Assembly: GCA_030684515.1 (NCBI GenBank)
Contig: JAUXVJ010000016.1
Coordinates: 124,001-188,000 of the forward strand
Source of the DNA: Actinomycetota bacterium
GTDB taxonomy: Bacteria; Actinomycetota; Actinomycetes; S36-B12
Direction of reading: 5' to 3'
DNA: 64,000 bases
Shown: positions 39,958 through 49,236 of the stretch, piece after piece
How positions within the stretch are numbered: position 1 is the stretch's first letter
Layout: every line of letters begins with the position of its first letter
Program-made: the position numbers and the translations under genes
Notes under the pieces: model-generated
What the model saw: only the letters and a program-made list of their open reading frames with translations
Told to the model about the DNA's origin: nothing
Database searches by the model: none

Positions 39958-40983
39958 ATGAGCCGAGTGGCGACGTTGGGCTCAGGTTCCTGGGGCACCG
40001 TCTTCTCCATGGTGATGGCCGATGCTGGCAGCGATGTCGTGATGTGGTCACGCGATGCGGCAGTCGCTGGCGAGATCAACGCTTTGCACAGCAATGCGCA
40101 ATACCACCCAGGGCTCGTGCTTCCCGATTCCGTGCACGCGACGACAGACGCAGCAGATGCGCTCGCAGGCGCGGACATCGTGGTCATTGCCCTGCCAGCG
40201 CAGGTCTTGCGGGCGAATTTGGCCGAGTGGGCTGCGTTCATCCCGGCGGATGCGATTCTGGTCAGTCTGATCAAGGGAATCGAGCTCGGCACGATGCGTC
40301 GGATGAGCGAAGTCATCGCCGAGGAGACCGGTGCAGAGCCGGAACGAATCGTCGTCGTGTCTGGCCCCAATCTGGCGCGCGAGATTGCGATGCGCCAGCC
40401 GTCGGCGACGACAGTTGCATGTGTGGATGAAGCAAGTGCCCAACTGCTCCAAGACGCATGCACGACCGACTACTTCCGCCCCTACTGGACCACTGACGTG
40501 ATCGGCACCGAGCTCGGTGGCGCCGTGAAGAATGTCATCGCGGTAGCCAACGGGATCGCAGCCGGCATGGGCTTGGGGGAGAACTCGCAGGCATCATTGA
40601 TGACCAGAGGACTTGCCGAAATCGCTCGCTTGGGGGTCGCGCTCGGCGCCGATCCATTGACCTTTCAGGGCCTTGCCGGTGTAGGCGATCTCGTAGCGAC
40701 CTGCCAGTCACCCCTGTCACGCAACCGGACTTTTGGTGAGAACATTGGCAGCGGCCTGAGCGTTGCCGAGACAATCCAGCGGACGCGTCAGACGTGCGAG
40801 GCCTATCGCAGTTGCGAGCCAATCCTGGCCTTGGCCCGAGCTCATCACGTCGACATGCCCATCACTGAGCAGGTGGTCAATGTGCTGCACTACGGGGCAG
40901 CGCCCCACACGATGGCAGCAGCATTTATGGCTCGCGATACCAAGCCCGAACACGAAGGTGCCGTTCTTGGGGCCGGCGGGTGA
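39958..40983 (+). CDS. gpsA: Glycerol-3-phosphate dehydrogenase [NAD(P)+]
   Basis: The 341-residue enzyme reduces dihydroxyacetone phosphate for phospholipid synthesis. It shows ATLGSGSWGTVFSMVMADAG (nucleotide motif) at 5-24, SLIKGIELGT, SGPNLAREIA and the catalytic lysine in GGAVKNVIAVANGIAAGMGLGENSQASLMTRGLAEI. The gene overlaps ddl by four bases, the order known from mycobacteria. Confidence 0.96.
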   Translation: MSRVATLGSGSWGTVFSMVMADAGSDVVMWSRDAAVAGEINALHSNAQYHPGLVLPDSVHATTDAADALAGADIVVIALPAQVLRANLAEWAAFIPADAILVSLIKGIELGTMRRMSEVIAEETGAEPERIVVVSGPNLAREIAMRQPSATTVACVDEASAQLLQDACTTDYFRPYWTTDVIGTELGGAVKNVIAVANGIAAGMGLGENSQASLMTRGLAEIARLGVALGADPLTFQGLAGVGDLVATCQSPLSRNRTFGENIGSGLSVAETIQRTRQTCEAYRSCEPILALARAHHVDMPITEQVVNVLHYGAAPHTMAAAFMARDTKPEHEGAVLGAGG

Positions 40984-42056
40984 GTTCGAGCCGATTGCGC
41001 GTCGCTGTGCTGTTCGGGGGGCGAAGCAGTGAACACAGCATCTCGTGCATCAGCGCATCGGGGGTCCTGCGCGCCTTGGATCCACAGAAGTACGACGTCA
41101 TGGCTATCGGCATCACAACTGATGGACGATGGTTGCGAGTGGACCCCACCGCGGATTTCAGTCTCGATGGCATATCGCTGCCGCACGTGCCAGAACAAGG
41201 TGACTGTGCTGCGTTGAGTCCCGATCCAGCTCAACTGCGCGCTCAACTGGGCGACATCGACGTCGTGTTTCCAGTTCTGCACGGTCCGTGGGGCGAGGAC
41301 GGAACGGTACAAGGGCTGCTCGAACTCAGCGCAGTGCCGTATGTGGGATCTGGCGTCCTTGCCTCGGCCGCAGGCATGGACAAGATCACGATGAAGGTTC
41401 TGCTGGCGCACGCAGGCCTGCCCGTCGGGCCATTTGTCGGCATCACCGATCGGCAATGGACGGCCAACGCCAAGGACGCGCTCGTTCGCGCCTCGCAACT
41501 CGGATTGCCAATGTTCGTCAAGCCCGCACGTGCCGGGTCCTCGCGCGGCATTTCAAAGGTGAAGCAGTTGGCACAGCTCGCCGACGCGATCGACCAGGCG
41601 CGATCCCACGATCCTCGGGTCATCGTTGAAGCCGGTGTTCAAGCCGGCCGTGAGATTGAGTGCGGCGTGCTCGTGTTGGCCGAGGGCGCAGTCAGTGCCA
41701 GCCGCTGCGCTGAGATCGTGGTGGGGGGCCAGCATGAGTTCTATGACTTCGAGGCCAAGTACCTCGAGGATTCGGCTGAGTTGATCGTCCCGGCCGCTTT
41801 GGATCCCGCAGTTGAAAAGCGGATCCAGTCCTTGGCCATCGAGGCCTTTGAGGCATTGGGGTGCGAGGGTCTAGCTCGGGTTGACTTCTTCATCGCACCA
41901 GATGGCGAAATACTGATCAATGAAGTCAACACCATGCCAGGTTTTACCCCGATCTCGATGTTTCCCCGGATGTGGCAGGCGTCCGGACTGAGCTACCCAG
42001 AGATTCTTGACGCGCTTGTGGCAGATGCCGTGCGTCGTGGTACCGGTCTGCGGTGA
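40980..42056 (+). CDS. ddl: D-alanine--D-alanine ligase
   Basis: An ATP-grasp enzyme of 358 residues: VLFGGRSSEHSISCISA near 10-26, the VLHGPWGEDGTVQGLLE loop, FVKPARAGSSRGISKV, and NEVNTMPGFTPISMFPRMW with the metal-binding Glu/Asn. It makes the D-Ala-D-Ala end of peptidoglycan precursors. GTG start overlapping gpsA and a four-base overlap with thiL. Residues that would mark a D-Ala-D-Lac (vancomycin-resistance) ligase were not assessed. Confidence 0.96.
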   Translation: MSSSRLRVAVLFGGRSSEHSISCISASGVLRALDPQKYDVMAIGITTDGRWLRVDPTADFSLDGISLPHVPEQGDCAALSPDPAQLRAQLGDIDVVFPVLHGPWGEDGTVQGLLELSAVPYVGSGVLASAAGMDKITMKVLLAHAGLPVGPFVGITDRQWTANAKDALVRASQLGLPMFVKPARAGSSRGISKVKQLAQLADAIDQARSHDPRVIVEAGVQAGREIECGVLVLAEGAVSASRCAEIVVGGQHEFYDFEAKYLEDSAELIVPAALDPAVEKRIQSLAIEAFEALGCEGLARVDFFIAPDGEILINEVNTMPGFTPISMFPRMWQASGLSYPEILDALVADAVRRGTGLR

Positions 42057-43024
42057 CTGCACCCCAGCCGGGCAGTCTGGGCGAACTTGGCGAGTTCGCG
42101 CTGATCGCGAAAGTGACCGAAGGTCTGCCTGCGCATTCGCAGGTTTTGGTCGGTCCTGGCGATGACGCTGCTGTGGTGCGCGCTCCCGCCGGCGCGGTGG
42201 TCATCAGCACTGATGTGTTGATCGAAGGCCGTCATTTTCGGCGTGACTGGTCAACGCCAATCGATATCGGTCGCAAGGCCGCCGCGGCGAGTCTCTCGGA
42301 CATCGTGGCCATGGGAGCTCGGCCAAGCGCGGTCGTCGTGGCCTTCGCTGGCCCGCCAGATCTGCCGTCGGCTTGGGCGCTGTCGTGCACGGCAGGTCTG
42401 CGTGCTGAACTGGATGCGCTCAATGTCGCGCTGGTGGGAGGTGACGTCACCTCAGCTGACAGCGTCATGATCACAGTGACCGCCATCGGCGATCTTGAAG
42501 GCCGCGAGCCAGTGCTTCGGTCTGGCGCTCAGATCGGTGATCGAATTGCCATTGCCGGACGGCATGGTTGGGCAGCAGCTGGCCTCGCGGTGCTTTCGCG
42601 GGGATTTCGATCACCCAAGAAACTTGTCGATGCACATCGCTTTCCCTTGCCGCCATACGAAGCTGGTCTACTGGCCGCACAGATGGGCGCCACTTCAATG
42701 ATTGACGTCAGCGATGGGCTGATCGCTGATGCTCGTCATCTGGCTCTGGCATCTGATGTCCTCCTGGCCATCGACAGCTCGCTGATCGAGGTGCCACAGG
42801 AATTGGCTTCCGCCGCCTCGGCGTACAACATGGATCCTCGGGAGTGGATGCTGACCGGCGGGGACGACCACGCACTGCTTGCGACTTTCCCGGCGAGGGT
42901 GAAGATTCCGTCGAGCTTCGTGCTGATCGGTGAAGTCCGAGCAAGTGCTGCAGCTGGCCCCGGAGTGAGTGTCGATGGCCACTTTGTCACTGGCGCCGGT
43001 GGGCACGAGCACTTTCGGGGCTAA
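42053..43024 (+). CDS. thiL: Thiamine-monophosphate kinase
   Basis: This 323-residue kinase phosphorylates thiamine monophosphate to the diphosphate cofactor used, among others, by IlvB. Metal/ATP motifs: VGPGDDAAVV near 32-41, STDVLIEGRHFRRDWS, ALVGGDVTSAD and MIDVSDGLIADARHLA. The late GGDDHALLATFP segment is typical of ThiL/PurM-like kinases. GTG start inside ddl. Confidence 0.95.
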   Translation: MTAPQPGSLGELGEFALIAKVTEGLPAHSQVLVGPGDDAAVVRAPAGAVVISTDVLIEGRHFRRDWSTPIDIGRKAAAASLSDIVAMGARPSAVVVAFAGPPDLPSAWALSCTAGLRAELDALNVALVGGDVTSADSVMITVTAIGDLEGREPVLRSGAQIGDRIAIAGRHGWAAAGLAVLSRGFRSPKKLVDAHRFPLPPYEAGLLAAQMGATSMIDVSDGLIADARHLALASDVLLAIDSSLIEVPQELASAASAYNMDPREWMLTGGDDHALLATFPARVKIPSSFVLIGEVRASAAAGPGVSVDGHFVTGAGGHEHFRG

Positions 43025-43030
43025 AAACAA

Positions 43031-43059
43031 ATCAGGCGCAGTCAATGACTGCGCCTGAT
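43031..43059. terminator. Bidirectional terminator between thiL and rpmB
   Basis: ATCAGGCGCAGTCA and TGACTGCGCCTGAT pair around a single central A, an effective 13-bp stem. It lies seven bases after thiL and 15 after the convergent rpmB. Confidence 0.8.
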
Positions 43060-43073
43060 AAGAATGTGGCGAA

Positions 43074-43262
43074 CTATCCGCGGACGACCTTGCCAGCCTT
43101 CAGGCAAGAGGTGCAGACATTCTGACGCTTGGGGGTCTTGCCCACGAGCGTGCGAACGCGCTGGATGTTCGGGTTCCAACGACGCTTGGTGCGTCGGTGT
43201 GAGTGAGAGATGCTGTGCCCGAAGCCTGGGCCCTTACCGCAGACGTCGCAGTTAGCAGACAC
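43074..43262 (-). CDS. rpmB: 50S ribosomal protein L28 (zinc-binding form)
   Basis: At 62 residues it has the usual length, opens [31 protein letters not shown] and carries four cysteines, C5, C8, C50 and C53, of the zinc-containing type. GTG start with AGGAG upstream. The divergent recG partner is the normal arrangement. Confidence 0.96.
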   Translation of the reverse strand: MSANCDVCGKGPGFGHSISHSHRRTKRRWNPNIQRVRTLVGKTPKRQNVCTSCLKAGKVVRG

Positions 43263-43446
43263 CGTGCACTCCTATCGTGTTCGGGCAGATCCCGTTCGCG
43301 CCGCAGCGCGTGACCGGTTCACACCTGGTGTTGGATGCTGTCAGACAAGCAGGACTCGATCTCGCAGCCGGCCTAGGTTACCCGAGTCGGACGCCGCTTA
43401 CAAAACCGGGTGAAAATCCGACATTTCCAGGAGGAGAGTCATCAGC

Positions 43447-45645
43447 GTGGAGGAAGCCTCAACCCGGCTTGATCGGGTGCTGGGGGGCAAGACGGCCACA
43501 GCCTTGACCAAGGCCTTTGGCTACTCCAACGTCAATGAACTGCTGCGTCACTATCCACGGCGCTACGTGGCTCGCGGTGAACTCACGGAGATGCGGACTC
43601 TCGTTGACGGTGAGGCAGTGACCCTGCTGGCTGAAGTGGTCAGCGTGACCAGTCGCCCCATGCGGCAGCGACGGGGCACCCTCGTTGAGGTGATCGTCAG
43701 TGATGGAATTGAGCGCATCAGCCTCACCTTCTTCAATCAGCGTTGGCGCGAGGCGATCTTTCGCACTGGGCGCCGAGGCCTGTTCGCTGGCGAGGTGACG
43801 ACCTACCGAGGCAAAAGGCAGCTCACTCACCCGACTTTCGAGCTCTTCGCTGACGATGTCGATGAGGACGAGGAGCGAATCGCCATGTTTGCCGGGGCCT
43901 ACATCCCGGTGTATCCGGCAACAGTGGCGCTCAGCTCAATGCAGATCGCGCGGGCAATCGGCGTCATTTTGGACACCTTGCCGCTGATGCCTGACCCGAT
44001 TCCTGAGGAGATACGCGTCGAGCTGGGCCTGATGGACCTGCGAACCGCGCTGTTGGCCGTCCATCGACCTGAGAGTCAAGCTGAGATCGACCAGGCGCGA
44101 TCGCGTCTGAAGTTTGAGGAGGCCTTCCTACTGCAGGTGGTGCTTGCTCAACGTCGGGCCGAGCTCGCGCAATTGCCGGCTCGCGCCCGGGTCAACCGCG
44201 ACGGCCCGCTCTTGCGGGAATTCGATGCGCAACTGCCGTTCACGCTCACCCCAGGCCAGGAACTGGTGGGTGCGCAGATTGCCGATGATCTGGCCGGGCT
44301 GCATCCCATGCATCGACTCCTTCAAGGAGAAGTGGGCTCGGGCAAGACCTTGGTGGCGCTACGAGCGATGTTGAGCGTGGTGGATTCCGGCGGACAGGCC
44401 GCACTCCTTGCGCCGACTGAAGTGCTCGCCGCGCAGCACTTCCAGTCCATCACCGCTCTGCTCGGGCCCATAGCCCAAGGCGGAATGCTCGGCGGTCATG
44501 ACTCTGGCACTCAAGTGGCCCTCGTCACGGGCTCGATGAAGGTCGCCCAGCGCCGCAAGGACTCGTTGAAGATCATTTCTGGCGATGTCGGGATCGTGAT
44601 CGGGACGCATGCGCTGTTGACCGACACGGTCCAATTCCGCGATCTTGGGCTTGTCGTGATTGATGAGCAACATCGATTCGGGGTTGAGCAGCGCGCGGCC
44701 TTGGCCGCCAAAGCCGCAGACGGCACGCGTCCGCATGTGCTGGTGATGACTGCAACGCCAATTCCGCGGACCGTGGCGATGACCGTGTTCGGTGATCTGG
44801 ACGTATCGCTGCTGGACGGCCTGCCTGAGGGGCGGGCGGGCGTGACGACTCATGTCGTGGCTGCCAATGAGCGTCCGGCATTTGTGGAGCGCGCCTGGGA
44901 GCGGGTGCGAGAGGAAGTCACGGCCGGTCATCGAGCTTTTGTGGTGTGTGCTCGCATTGGCCTTGAGGACGAGGAGGAGTTGGCGCTGGAACTCGCCGAT
45001 GCCGAGGGTGACTCGTCATTGAAGCCTGCCGGAGTACTGGAAACCGCTGCCTTTCTTGCTGCAGGACCACTCAGGGATCTTCGAATTGGCATTCTGCACG
45101 GACGAATGTCGGCCGAAGAAAAGGCAGCAGTCATGTCGGCGTTTGCGCACCCCGGTGGGCGGGAGGACATTGACGTGATGGTGGCCACGACAGTTGTGGA
45201 AGTCGGCGTCGATGTTCCTAACGCGACAGTGATGGTGGTGCTGAATGCTGATCGCTTCGGGATCTCGCAACTACACCAACTGCGCGGGCGCATTGGGCGC
45301 GGAAGCTATCCCGGCCTGTGCCTGCTGGTGACTGAAGCTCCGCAAGGATCGCCAGCGCGGGAACGCTTGGATGCGGTCGCCTCGACGACGGATGGCTTCG
45401 CATTGGCTCGATTGGATTTGCTGCAGCGTCGCGAGGGCGATGTACTCGGCGCCGCTCAGGCTGGCCGGCGCTCCTCGCTGAAGCTGCTGCAGGTCGTCAG
45501 CGATATTGAGGTCATAGAACAAGCTCGAGCCAGCGCTATGAGTCTGGTCGCATCGGATCCCTCGCTGGCAGGTCAGCCGGCTTTGCGCACTGCACTGTCG
45601 GAATTGATTGCCGAAGACCAGGCGGACTACATGGAGAAGGCGTGA
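43447..45645 (+). CDS. recG: ATP-dependent DNA helicase RecG
   Basis: A 732-residue superfamily 2 helicase that remodels stalled forks and Holliday junctions. The N-terminal wedge/OB region covers about 1-240; Walker A GEVGSGKT is near 294-301, the DEQHRFGVEQR box near 406, TATPIPRT after it, and the C-terminal helicase lobe has VVATTVVEVGVDVPNAT and the QLRGRIGRG motif. GTG start preceded by AGGAGGAGAG; overlaps rsmD by four bases. Confidence 0.96.
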   Translation: MEEASTRLDRVLGGKTATALTKAFGYSNVNELLRHYPRRYVARGELTEMRTLVDGEAVTLLAEVVSVTSRPMRQRRGTLVEVIVSDGIERISLTFFNQRWREAIFRTGRRGLFAGEVTTYRGKRQLTHPTFELFADDVDEDEERIAMFAGAYIPVYPATVALSSMQIARAIGVILDTLPLMPDPIPEEIRVELGLMDLRTALLAVHRPESQAEIDQARSRLKFEEAFLLQVVLAQRRAELAQLPARARVNRDGPLLREFDAQLPFTLTPGQELVGAQIADDLAGLHPMHRLLQGEVGSGKTLVALRAMLSVVDSGGQAALLAPTEVLAAQHFQSITALLGPIAQGGMLGGHDSGTQVALVTGSMKVAQRRKDSLKIISGDVGIVIGTHALLTDTVQFRDLGLVVIDEQHRFGVEQRAALAAKAADGTRPHVLVMTATPIPRTVAMTVFGDLDVSLLDGLPEGRAGVTTHVVAANERPAFVERAWERVREEVTAGHRAFVVCARIGLEDEEELALELADAEGDSSLKPAGVLETAAFLAAGPLRDLRIGILHGRMSAEEKAAVMSAFAHPGGREDIDVMVATTVVEVGVDVPNATVMVVLNADRFGISQLHQLRGRIGRGSYPGLCLLVTEAPQGSPARERLDAVASTTDGFALARLDLLQRREGDVLGAAQAGRRSSLKLLQVVSDIEVIEQARASAMSLVASDPSLAGQPALRTALSELIAEDQADYMEKA

Positions 45646-46226
45646 CCCGGATCATCGCTGGCAGCGAGCGTGGCAGGCGGCTGGCCGTCCCGGCGCACGG
45701 AACGCGTCCCACAACTGATCGCGTGCGCGAATCCATGTTCTCCACGCTCACCAGCATCCTTCTTGGGGCAGGCCTGTCTTGGGCCGATCTGCAGGTGCTG
45801 GATCTTTATGCCGGCAGCGGCGCTCTGGGGCTGGAGGCGGCCAGCCGCGGCGCCGAGCGTGTGATCCTGGTGGAGAAGACCCATACCTGCGCTGAAGTGA
45901 TTCGTGCCAACATTGCTGCAGTCGGACTCGACGGGGTCGCCCTCGTGCAGACGACCGTGGAGGCATTGAGTCAGCGGTCAGCGTCACACGCTCATGAGTT
46001 GGTGTTCGCCGATCCGCCGTACGACGTTACCGTCGAGCGGCTGGCAAAGAACCTTGCCGCGCTCGTTGAGGCTGGCTGGATCGCCAAGGATGCCTGCGTG
46101 GTCGTTGAACGACCAGCACATGATCGACAGCCTCCATTTCCGCAGAGTTGGTATGAGTTTGACCAACGCAGATACGGGGACACCGTGCTTTGGTACGGTC
46201 GCCCAACAGCCACGTCAGGAGAATGA
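45642..46226 (+). CDS. rsmD: 16S rRNA (guanine(966)-N2)-methyltransferase RsmD
   Basis: This 194-residue enzyme opens TRIIAGSERGRRLAVPAHGTRPTTDRVRESMF, the RsmD hallmark, followed by the SAM motif VLDLYAGSGALGLEAASRGA and the catalytic FADPPYD (DPPY). GTG start overlapping recG. Coupling with coaD directly downstream is the standard order. Confidence 0.95.
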   Translation: MTRIIAGSERGRRLAVPAHGTRPTTDRVRESMFSTLTSILLGAGLSWADLQVLDLYAGSGALGLEAASRGAERVILVEKTHTCAEVIRANIAAVGLDGVALVQTTVEALSQRSASHAHELVFADPPYDVTVERLAKNLAALVEAGWIAKDACVVVERPAHDRQPPFPQSWYEFDQRRYGDTVLWYGRPTATSGE

Positions 46227-46229
46227 TCG

Positions 46230-46715
46230 GTGCGTAAAGCAGTCTGTCCAGGGTCCTTTGATCCAGTGACCAACGGACACCTTGACGTCTTTGCTCGGGC
46301 GGCACATCTCGCCGACGAGGTGGTGATTCTGGTGGCGATCAACAAGAACAAGGCCGGCACCTTCACCATTGAAGAACGCATGGACATGCTCCGTGAAGTT
46401 GTGGCTCCCTATCCGAACATCGTGGTTGATTCCTTCATGGGACTCCTTGTCGACTATTGCAAGGCCAATGAAGTACAGGCGATTGTGAAGGGACTGCGAG
46501 CCGTCACCGATTTCGACTACGAGCTGCAGATGGCCCAGATGAACTACCGACTGACCGGAATCGAGACGCTGTTCGTGTCGACAAATCCGATCTACAGCTA
46601 TCTGTCCTCGAGTTTGATCAAAGAGGTGGCCAACTTCGGTGGCGATATTGATGGTCTGCTGCCTGATCCAGTGCAGGCTCGGCTCCTGGCTCGCATCGCT
46701 GAGGGCAAGCAATAG
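46230..46715 (+). CDS. coaD: Phosphopantetheine adenylyltransferase
   Basis: A 161-residue nucleotidyltransferase with CPGSFDPVTNGHLDV (T/HxGH site, about 6-20) and the late STNPIYSYLSSSLIKEVANFGGD motif. It catalyses the penultimate step of coenzyme A synthesis. GTG start three bases after rsmD; the upstream GGAGAATGATC provides a possible Shine-Dalgarno. Confidence 0.96.
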   Translation: MRKAVCPGSFDPVTNGHLDVFARAAHLADEVVILVAINKNKAGTFTIEERMDMLREVVAPYPNIVVDSFMGLLVDYCKANEVQAIVKGLRAVTDFDYELQMAQMNYRLTGIETLFVSTNPIYSYLSSSLIKEVANFGGDIDGLLPDPVQARLLARIAEGKQ

Positions 46716-46802
46716 CCTGACTTTCAACCGATCCATGAGACGGTAGGCATCTGGTAGCGATTGATGCGCCGGGTAAAGCCGGGAATTCGGTAAGGAGTGG
46801 TT

Positions 46803-47318
46803 GTGGATTTGCAGGACCGGTTAGAGGAACTCGCCGTTGTCATTGAAGATGCCAAGGCCATGCCGTTGTCGGCTTCCTGCATCGTCAACCGGCAGCAGGT
46901 GCTCGATCTGATCGAAGAGGTTCGGCAATTGCTCCCAGAGTCGGTCTATCGGGCAGACGAGTTGCTCGCCGATCGAGAGTCTGTGGTGCAAGATGGCCGA
47001 CGCGAGGCGGATCGCATTTTAGAGCGTGCTCGCGGCGAAGCTGATCGCATGGTTGCCCAGCATGAGGTCTACCTCGCGGCGGTTGCCGAGGCTGAGGCGT
47101 TGAGAAGTGCGGTCGACGACGAGACCAGCCGGATGCGCACCGAGACGGACGACTACATCGATGCCAAGCTGGCCACCTTCGAGATCACTCTCCAAAAGAC
47201 CCTGCAGACTGTTGATCGCGGGCGTGAGCGCCTGCGCAGTCAGATGTACCAAGAGCTTGCCCCCACGGCTGAAGCCGATGCCGACTTCGGCGGCGGCTTC
47301 TACGACGACCAGAGTTAG
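46803..47318 (+). CDS. DivIVA-like coiled-coil protein
   Basis: A 171-residue, highly charged protein. Residues about 55-150 are predicted by eye as one long coiled coil (ADRESVVQDGRREADRILERARGEADRMVAQHEVYL), like DivIVA/Wag31 relatives and ATP-synthase b subunits. A homologue (Rv2927c) stands at this place in mycobacteria, function unknown. GTG 46803 is chosen because AAGGAG ends five bases before it; the GTG at 46797 lies on the Shine-Dalgarno itself. Confidence 0.8.
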   Translation: MDLQDRLEELAVVIEDAKAMPLSASCIVNRQQVLDLIEEVRQLLPESVYRADELLADRESVVQDGRREADRILERARGEADRMVAQHEVYLAAVAEAEALRSAVDDETSRMRTETDDYIDAKLATFEITLQKTLQTVDRGRERLRSQMYQELAPTAEADADFGGGFYDDQS

Positions 47319-47333
47319 GTCCTGCGGGCCACT

Positions 47334-47362
47334 TTGGGTCCGTGGTGCAAACCGGGTACTCT
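47334..47362 (+). promoter_or_regulatory. Promoter of the DUF177-rpmF-plsX-rnc-mutM operon
   Basis: TTGGGT (47334-47339), 17-base spacer, TACTCT (47357-47362) with GGG just before the -10. The start codon follows about 70 bases downstream. Confidence 0.5.
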
Positions 47363-47432
47363 TGCCTGTCAGCCTCTCGCGAGGTCTGGGTCTACCTCGG
47401 TGCATACCGCTGGAATTTCCAAAAGGGGAGCT

Positions 47433-48044
47433 GTGAACAGCCTCGATCCACGAAGTGCGCTCGTGCTCGACACGCACGCGCTGGGCCTGCAACGCAGGCC
47501 AGGATCAATGATCACAGTGAACCGGTCGGCGCCAGCACCAGGTGATATGGGCATCGCTTTGGCCAGAGTCCTTCCCGACTCACCGATTGAGTTTGCACTT
47601 CGACTCGAGTCAGTGATGGAAGGGGTGCTGGTCAGTGGGGATGCGGAACTACAGGTCAGCGCGGAATGTGCGCGTTGCCTGGAGCCGTTGACCTGGGAGG
47701 AAGCGGTCGACATCAGCGAGCTGTTCGCCTATCCCGCCACGGATTCTCGTGGGGCGATTGTCGAGGAGCCTGAGGATGACCAGGACCCGCTGCCGTCTCT
47801 CGAGGGCGATCTCATCAATCTCGAGCCGACATTGCGGGACTCTGTAGTGCTGGCGCTGCCCATGGCGCCCTTGTGTCGGGAGGATTGTGCGGGTCTTTGC
47901 TCCGAATGTGGAGTTCGGCTCGATGATCACCCAGGTCACGAGCATCAGATCGTTGACCCGCGCTGGGCGGCCTTGGCCGAACTCGCGAAACTAGAACCGG
48001 GCAAGGCGACCGCCGAAGCCCTGCCCGAACAACGCAATAGCTGA
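47433..48044 (+). CDS. DUF177 (YceD-like) zinc-cysteine protein
   Basis: This 203-residue protein has an actinobacterial DUF177 pattern: SLDPRSALVLDTHALGLQRRPG at the N terminus, CARCLEPLTWE in the middle and a C-terminal cluster APLCREDCAGLCSECGVRLDDHPG. The family pairs with rpmF; plant and E. coli homologues affect 23S rRNA maturation. GTG 47433 has GGGGAG upstream; the longer frame crosses the promoter. rpmF follows 12 bases later. Confidence 0.92.
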   Translation: MNSLDPRSALVLDTHALGLQRRPGSMITVNRSAPAPGDMGIALARVLPDSPIEFALRLESVMEGVLVSGDAELQVSAECARCLEPLTWEEAVDISELFAYPATDSRGAIVEEPEDDQDPLPSLEGDLINLEPTLRDSVVLALPMAPLCREDCAGLCSECGVRLDDHPGHEHQIVDPRWAALAELAKLEPGKATAEALPEQRNS

Positions 48045-48056
48045 AAGAGGAAGACC

Positions 48057-48230
48057 GTGCCAGTACCAAAGCGGAAGACGTCGCGCTCCAACACCCGTCA
48101 CCGACGTTCACAGTGGAAGACCACTGTCCCCAACCTGGTGACATGCACTCGCTGCCAGTCCAAGCGTCTTGCGCACACGGCCTGCCCGACCTGCGGCACC
48201 TACGCCAAGCGTCGCGTTCTGGACGTCTAG
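48057..48230 (+). CDS. rpmF: 50S ribosomal protein L32
   Basis: A 57-residue gene that is easily missed by length cut-offs. It opens MPVPKRKTSRSNTRHRRSQW and carries the C4 zinc site C30, C33, C43, C46 (TCTRCQ and ACPTCGTY). GTG start with AGAGGAAG upstream. The DUF177-rpmF-plsX order is conserved across bacteria. Confidence 0.96.
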   Translation: MPVPKRKTSRSNTRHRRSQWKTTVPNLVTCTRCQSKRLAHTACPTCGTYAKRRVLDV

Positions 48231-48237
48231 TCACCAC

Positions 48238-49236
48238 ATGACCACGGTTGCCCTCGACTTGCTCGGGGGAGACGGGGCGCCGGGAGTTGTCGCTGATGCG
48301 GCGGCCACCTTGTTATCGGGGGCCGGGCATCAGGGCCTCCGGCTGGTTCTCGTTGGTCCCGTCGATGTCGCTCGCAAGCAGCTCGTAGCGCGCGGTGTCG
48401 ATCTTGATCGTGTCACTTTGCTCCCAGCGCCGTGCGGGGTGTCCATGGACTCCCACCCATTGGAAGTCGTTCGTGCCGACGCCCAGCGCGAAGAAGCCGA
48501 GACGACCGTCGTCGTGGCGGCACGGGCGGTCCGTGACGACATCGCGGATGCCTGGGTATCTGTTGGCCACACAGGTGCTTCTGTTGCTGCGGCCGTATTG
48601 ACCTTGGGGCGTATCAGCGGCATGCAGAAGCCAGCACTGGCCGTTGTCGTTCCCGCCTTGGCTCGACCCGTCGTCTTGCTCGATGTGGGGGCCACCACGA
48701 GCGCATCAGTTGCCGCGCTCACTCAGTTCGCCTTCGCGGGTGCAGCTTTTGCTCGCGCTGTTGGGGTTGAGTCCCCAGCTATCGGATTGCTGACGATCGG
48801 CTCTGAATCGGGCAAGGGCGATGAGCTGCGCATCGAGGCTGATGCAGCATTGGAGTCAGAACTTGGGGCTGCCGGGCTGAATTACGTTGGCCCTGTCGAG
48901 GGCTTTGACATCACCAGGGGCTCGATCGCCCAAGTCATCGTGACTGATGGCTTCACTGGAAACGTGGTGTTGAAGAGCATTGAAGGTGCTGCAGCCTGGT
49001 CCGCTCATCGCATCGGGCAGGCCTATGGCGATCCAGGGCCGGCCCGAGGCGTTGTTCGGCGAGCGGCGTCCGGATCCTTCGCCGGCGGATTGGTGTTAGG
49101 CGTGGAGGGAGTGACGGTGGTCGGGCACGGCGCAGGTACGGCGGCACAGGTCATCGGCTGCGTTGAGCTGGCTCAGCGAGCAGTTGAGCAGGATCTGGTT
49201 GGGAATGTGCGGGCGGCCTTGGCAGGTCAGCCGTGA
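48238..49236 (+). CDS. plsX: Phosphate acyltransferase PlsX
   Basis: The 332-residue enzyme turns acyl-ACP into acyl-phosphate for phospholipid synthesis. The N-terminal LDLLGGDGAPGVV replaces the usual DAMGGDxAP; later blocks SMDSHPLEVV, VSVGHTGASVAAAVLTLG, IGSESGKGDEL and VTDGFTGNVVLKSIEG are well conserved. ATG 48238 lies seven bases after rpmF and has no clear Shine-Dalgarno; a longer frame would run through rpmF. The gene overlaps the ACP-like gene by four bases. Confidence 0.93.
   Translation: MTTVALDLLGGDGAPGVVADAAATLLSGAGHQGLRLVLVGPVDVARKQLVARGVDLDRVTLLPAPCGVSMDSHPLEVVRADAQREEAETTVVVAARAVRDDIADAWVSVGHTGASVAAAVLTLGRISGMQKPALAVVVPALARPVVLLDVGATTSASVAALTQFAFAGAAFARAVGVESPAIGLLTIGSESGKGDELRIEADAALESELGAAGLNYVGPVEGFDITRGSIAQVIVTDGFTGNVVLKSIEGAAAWSAHRIGQAYGDPGPARGVVRRAASGSFAGGLVLGVEGVTVVGHGAGTAAQVIGCVELAQRAVEQDLVGNVRAALAGQP

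Noticed and set aside
43277-43507. 76-codon open frame between rpmB and recG
   Set aside because: Runs into recG in another phase; no homology and no Shine-Dalgarno.
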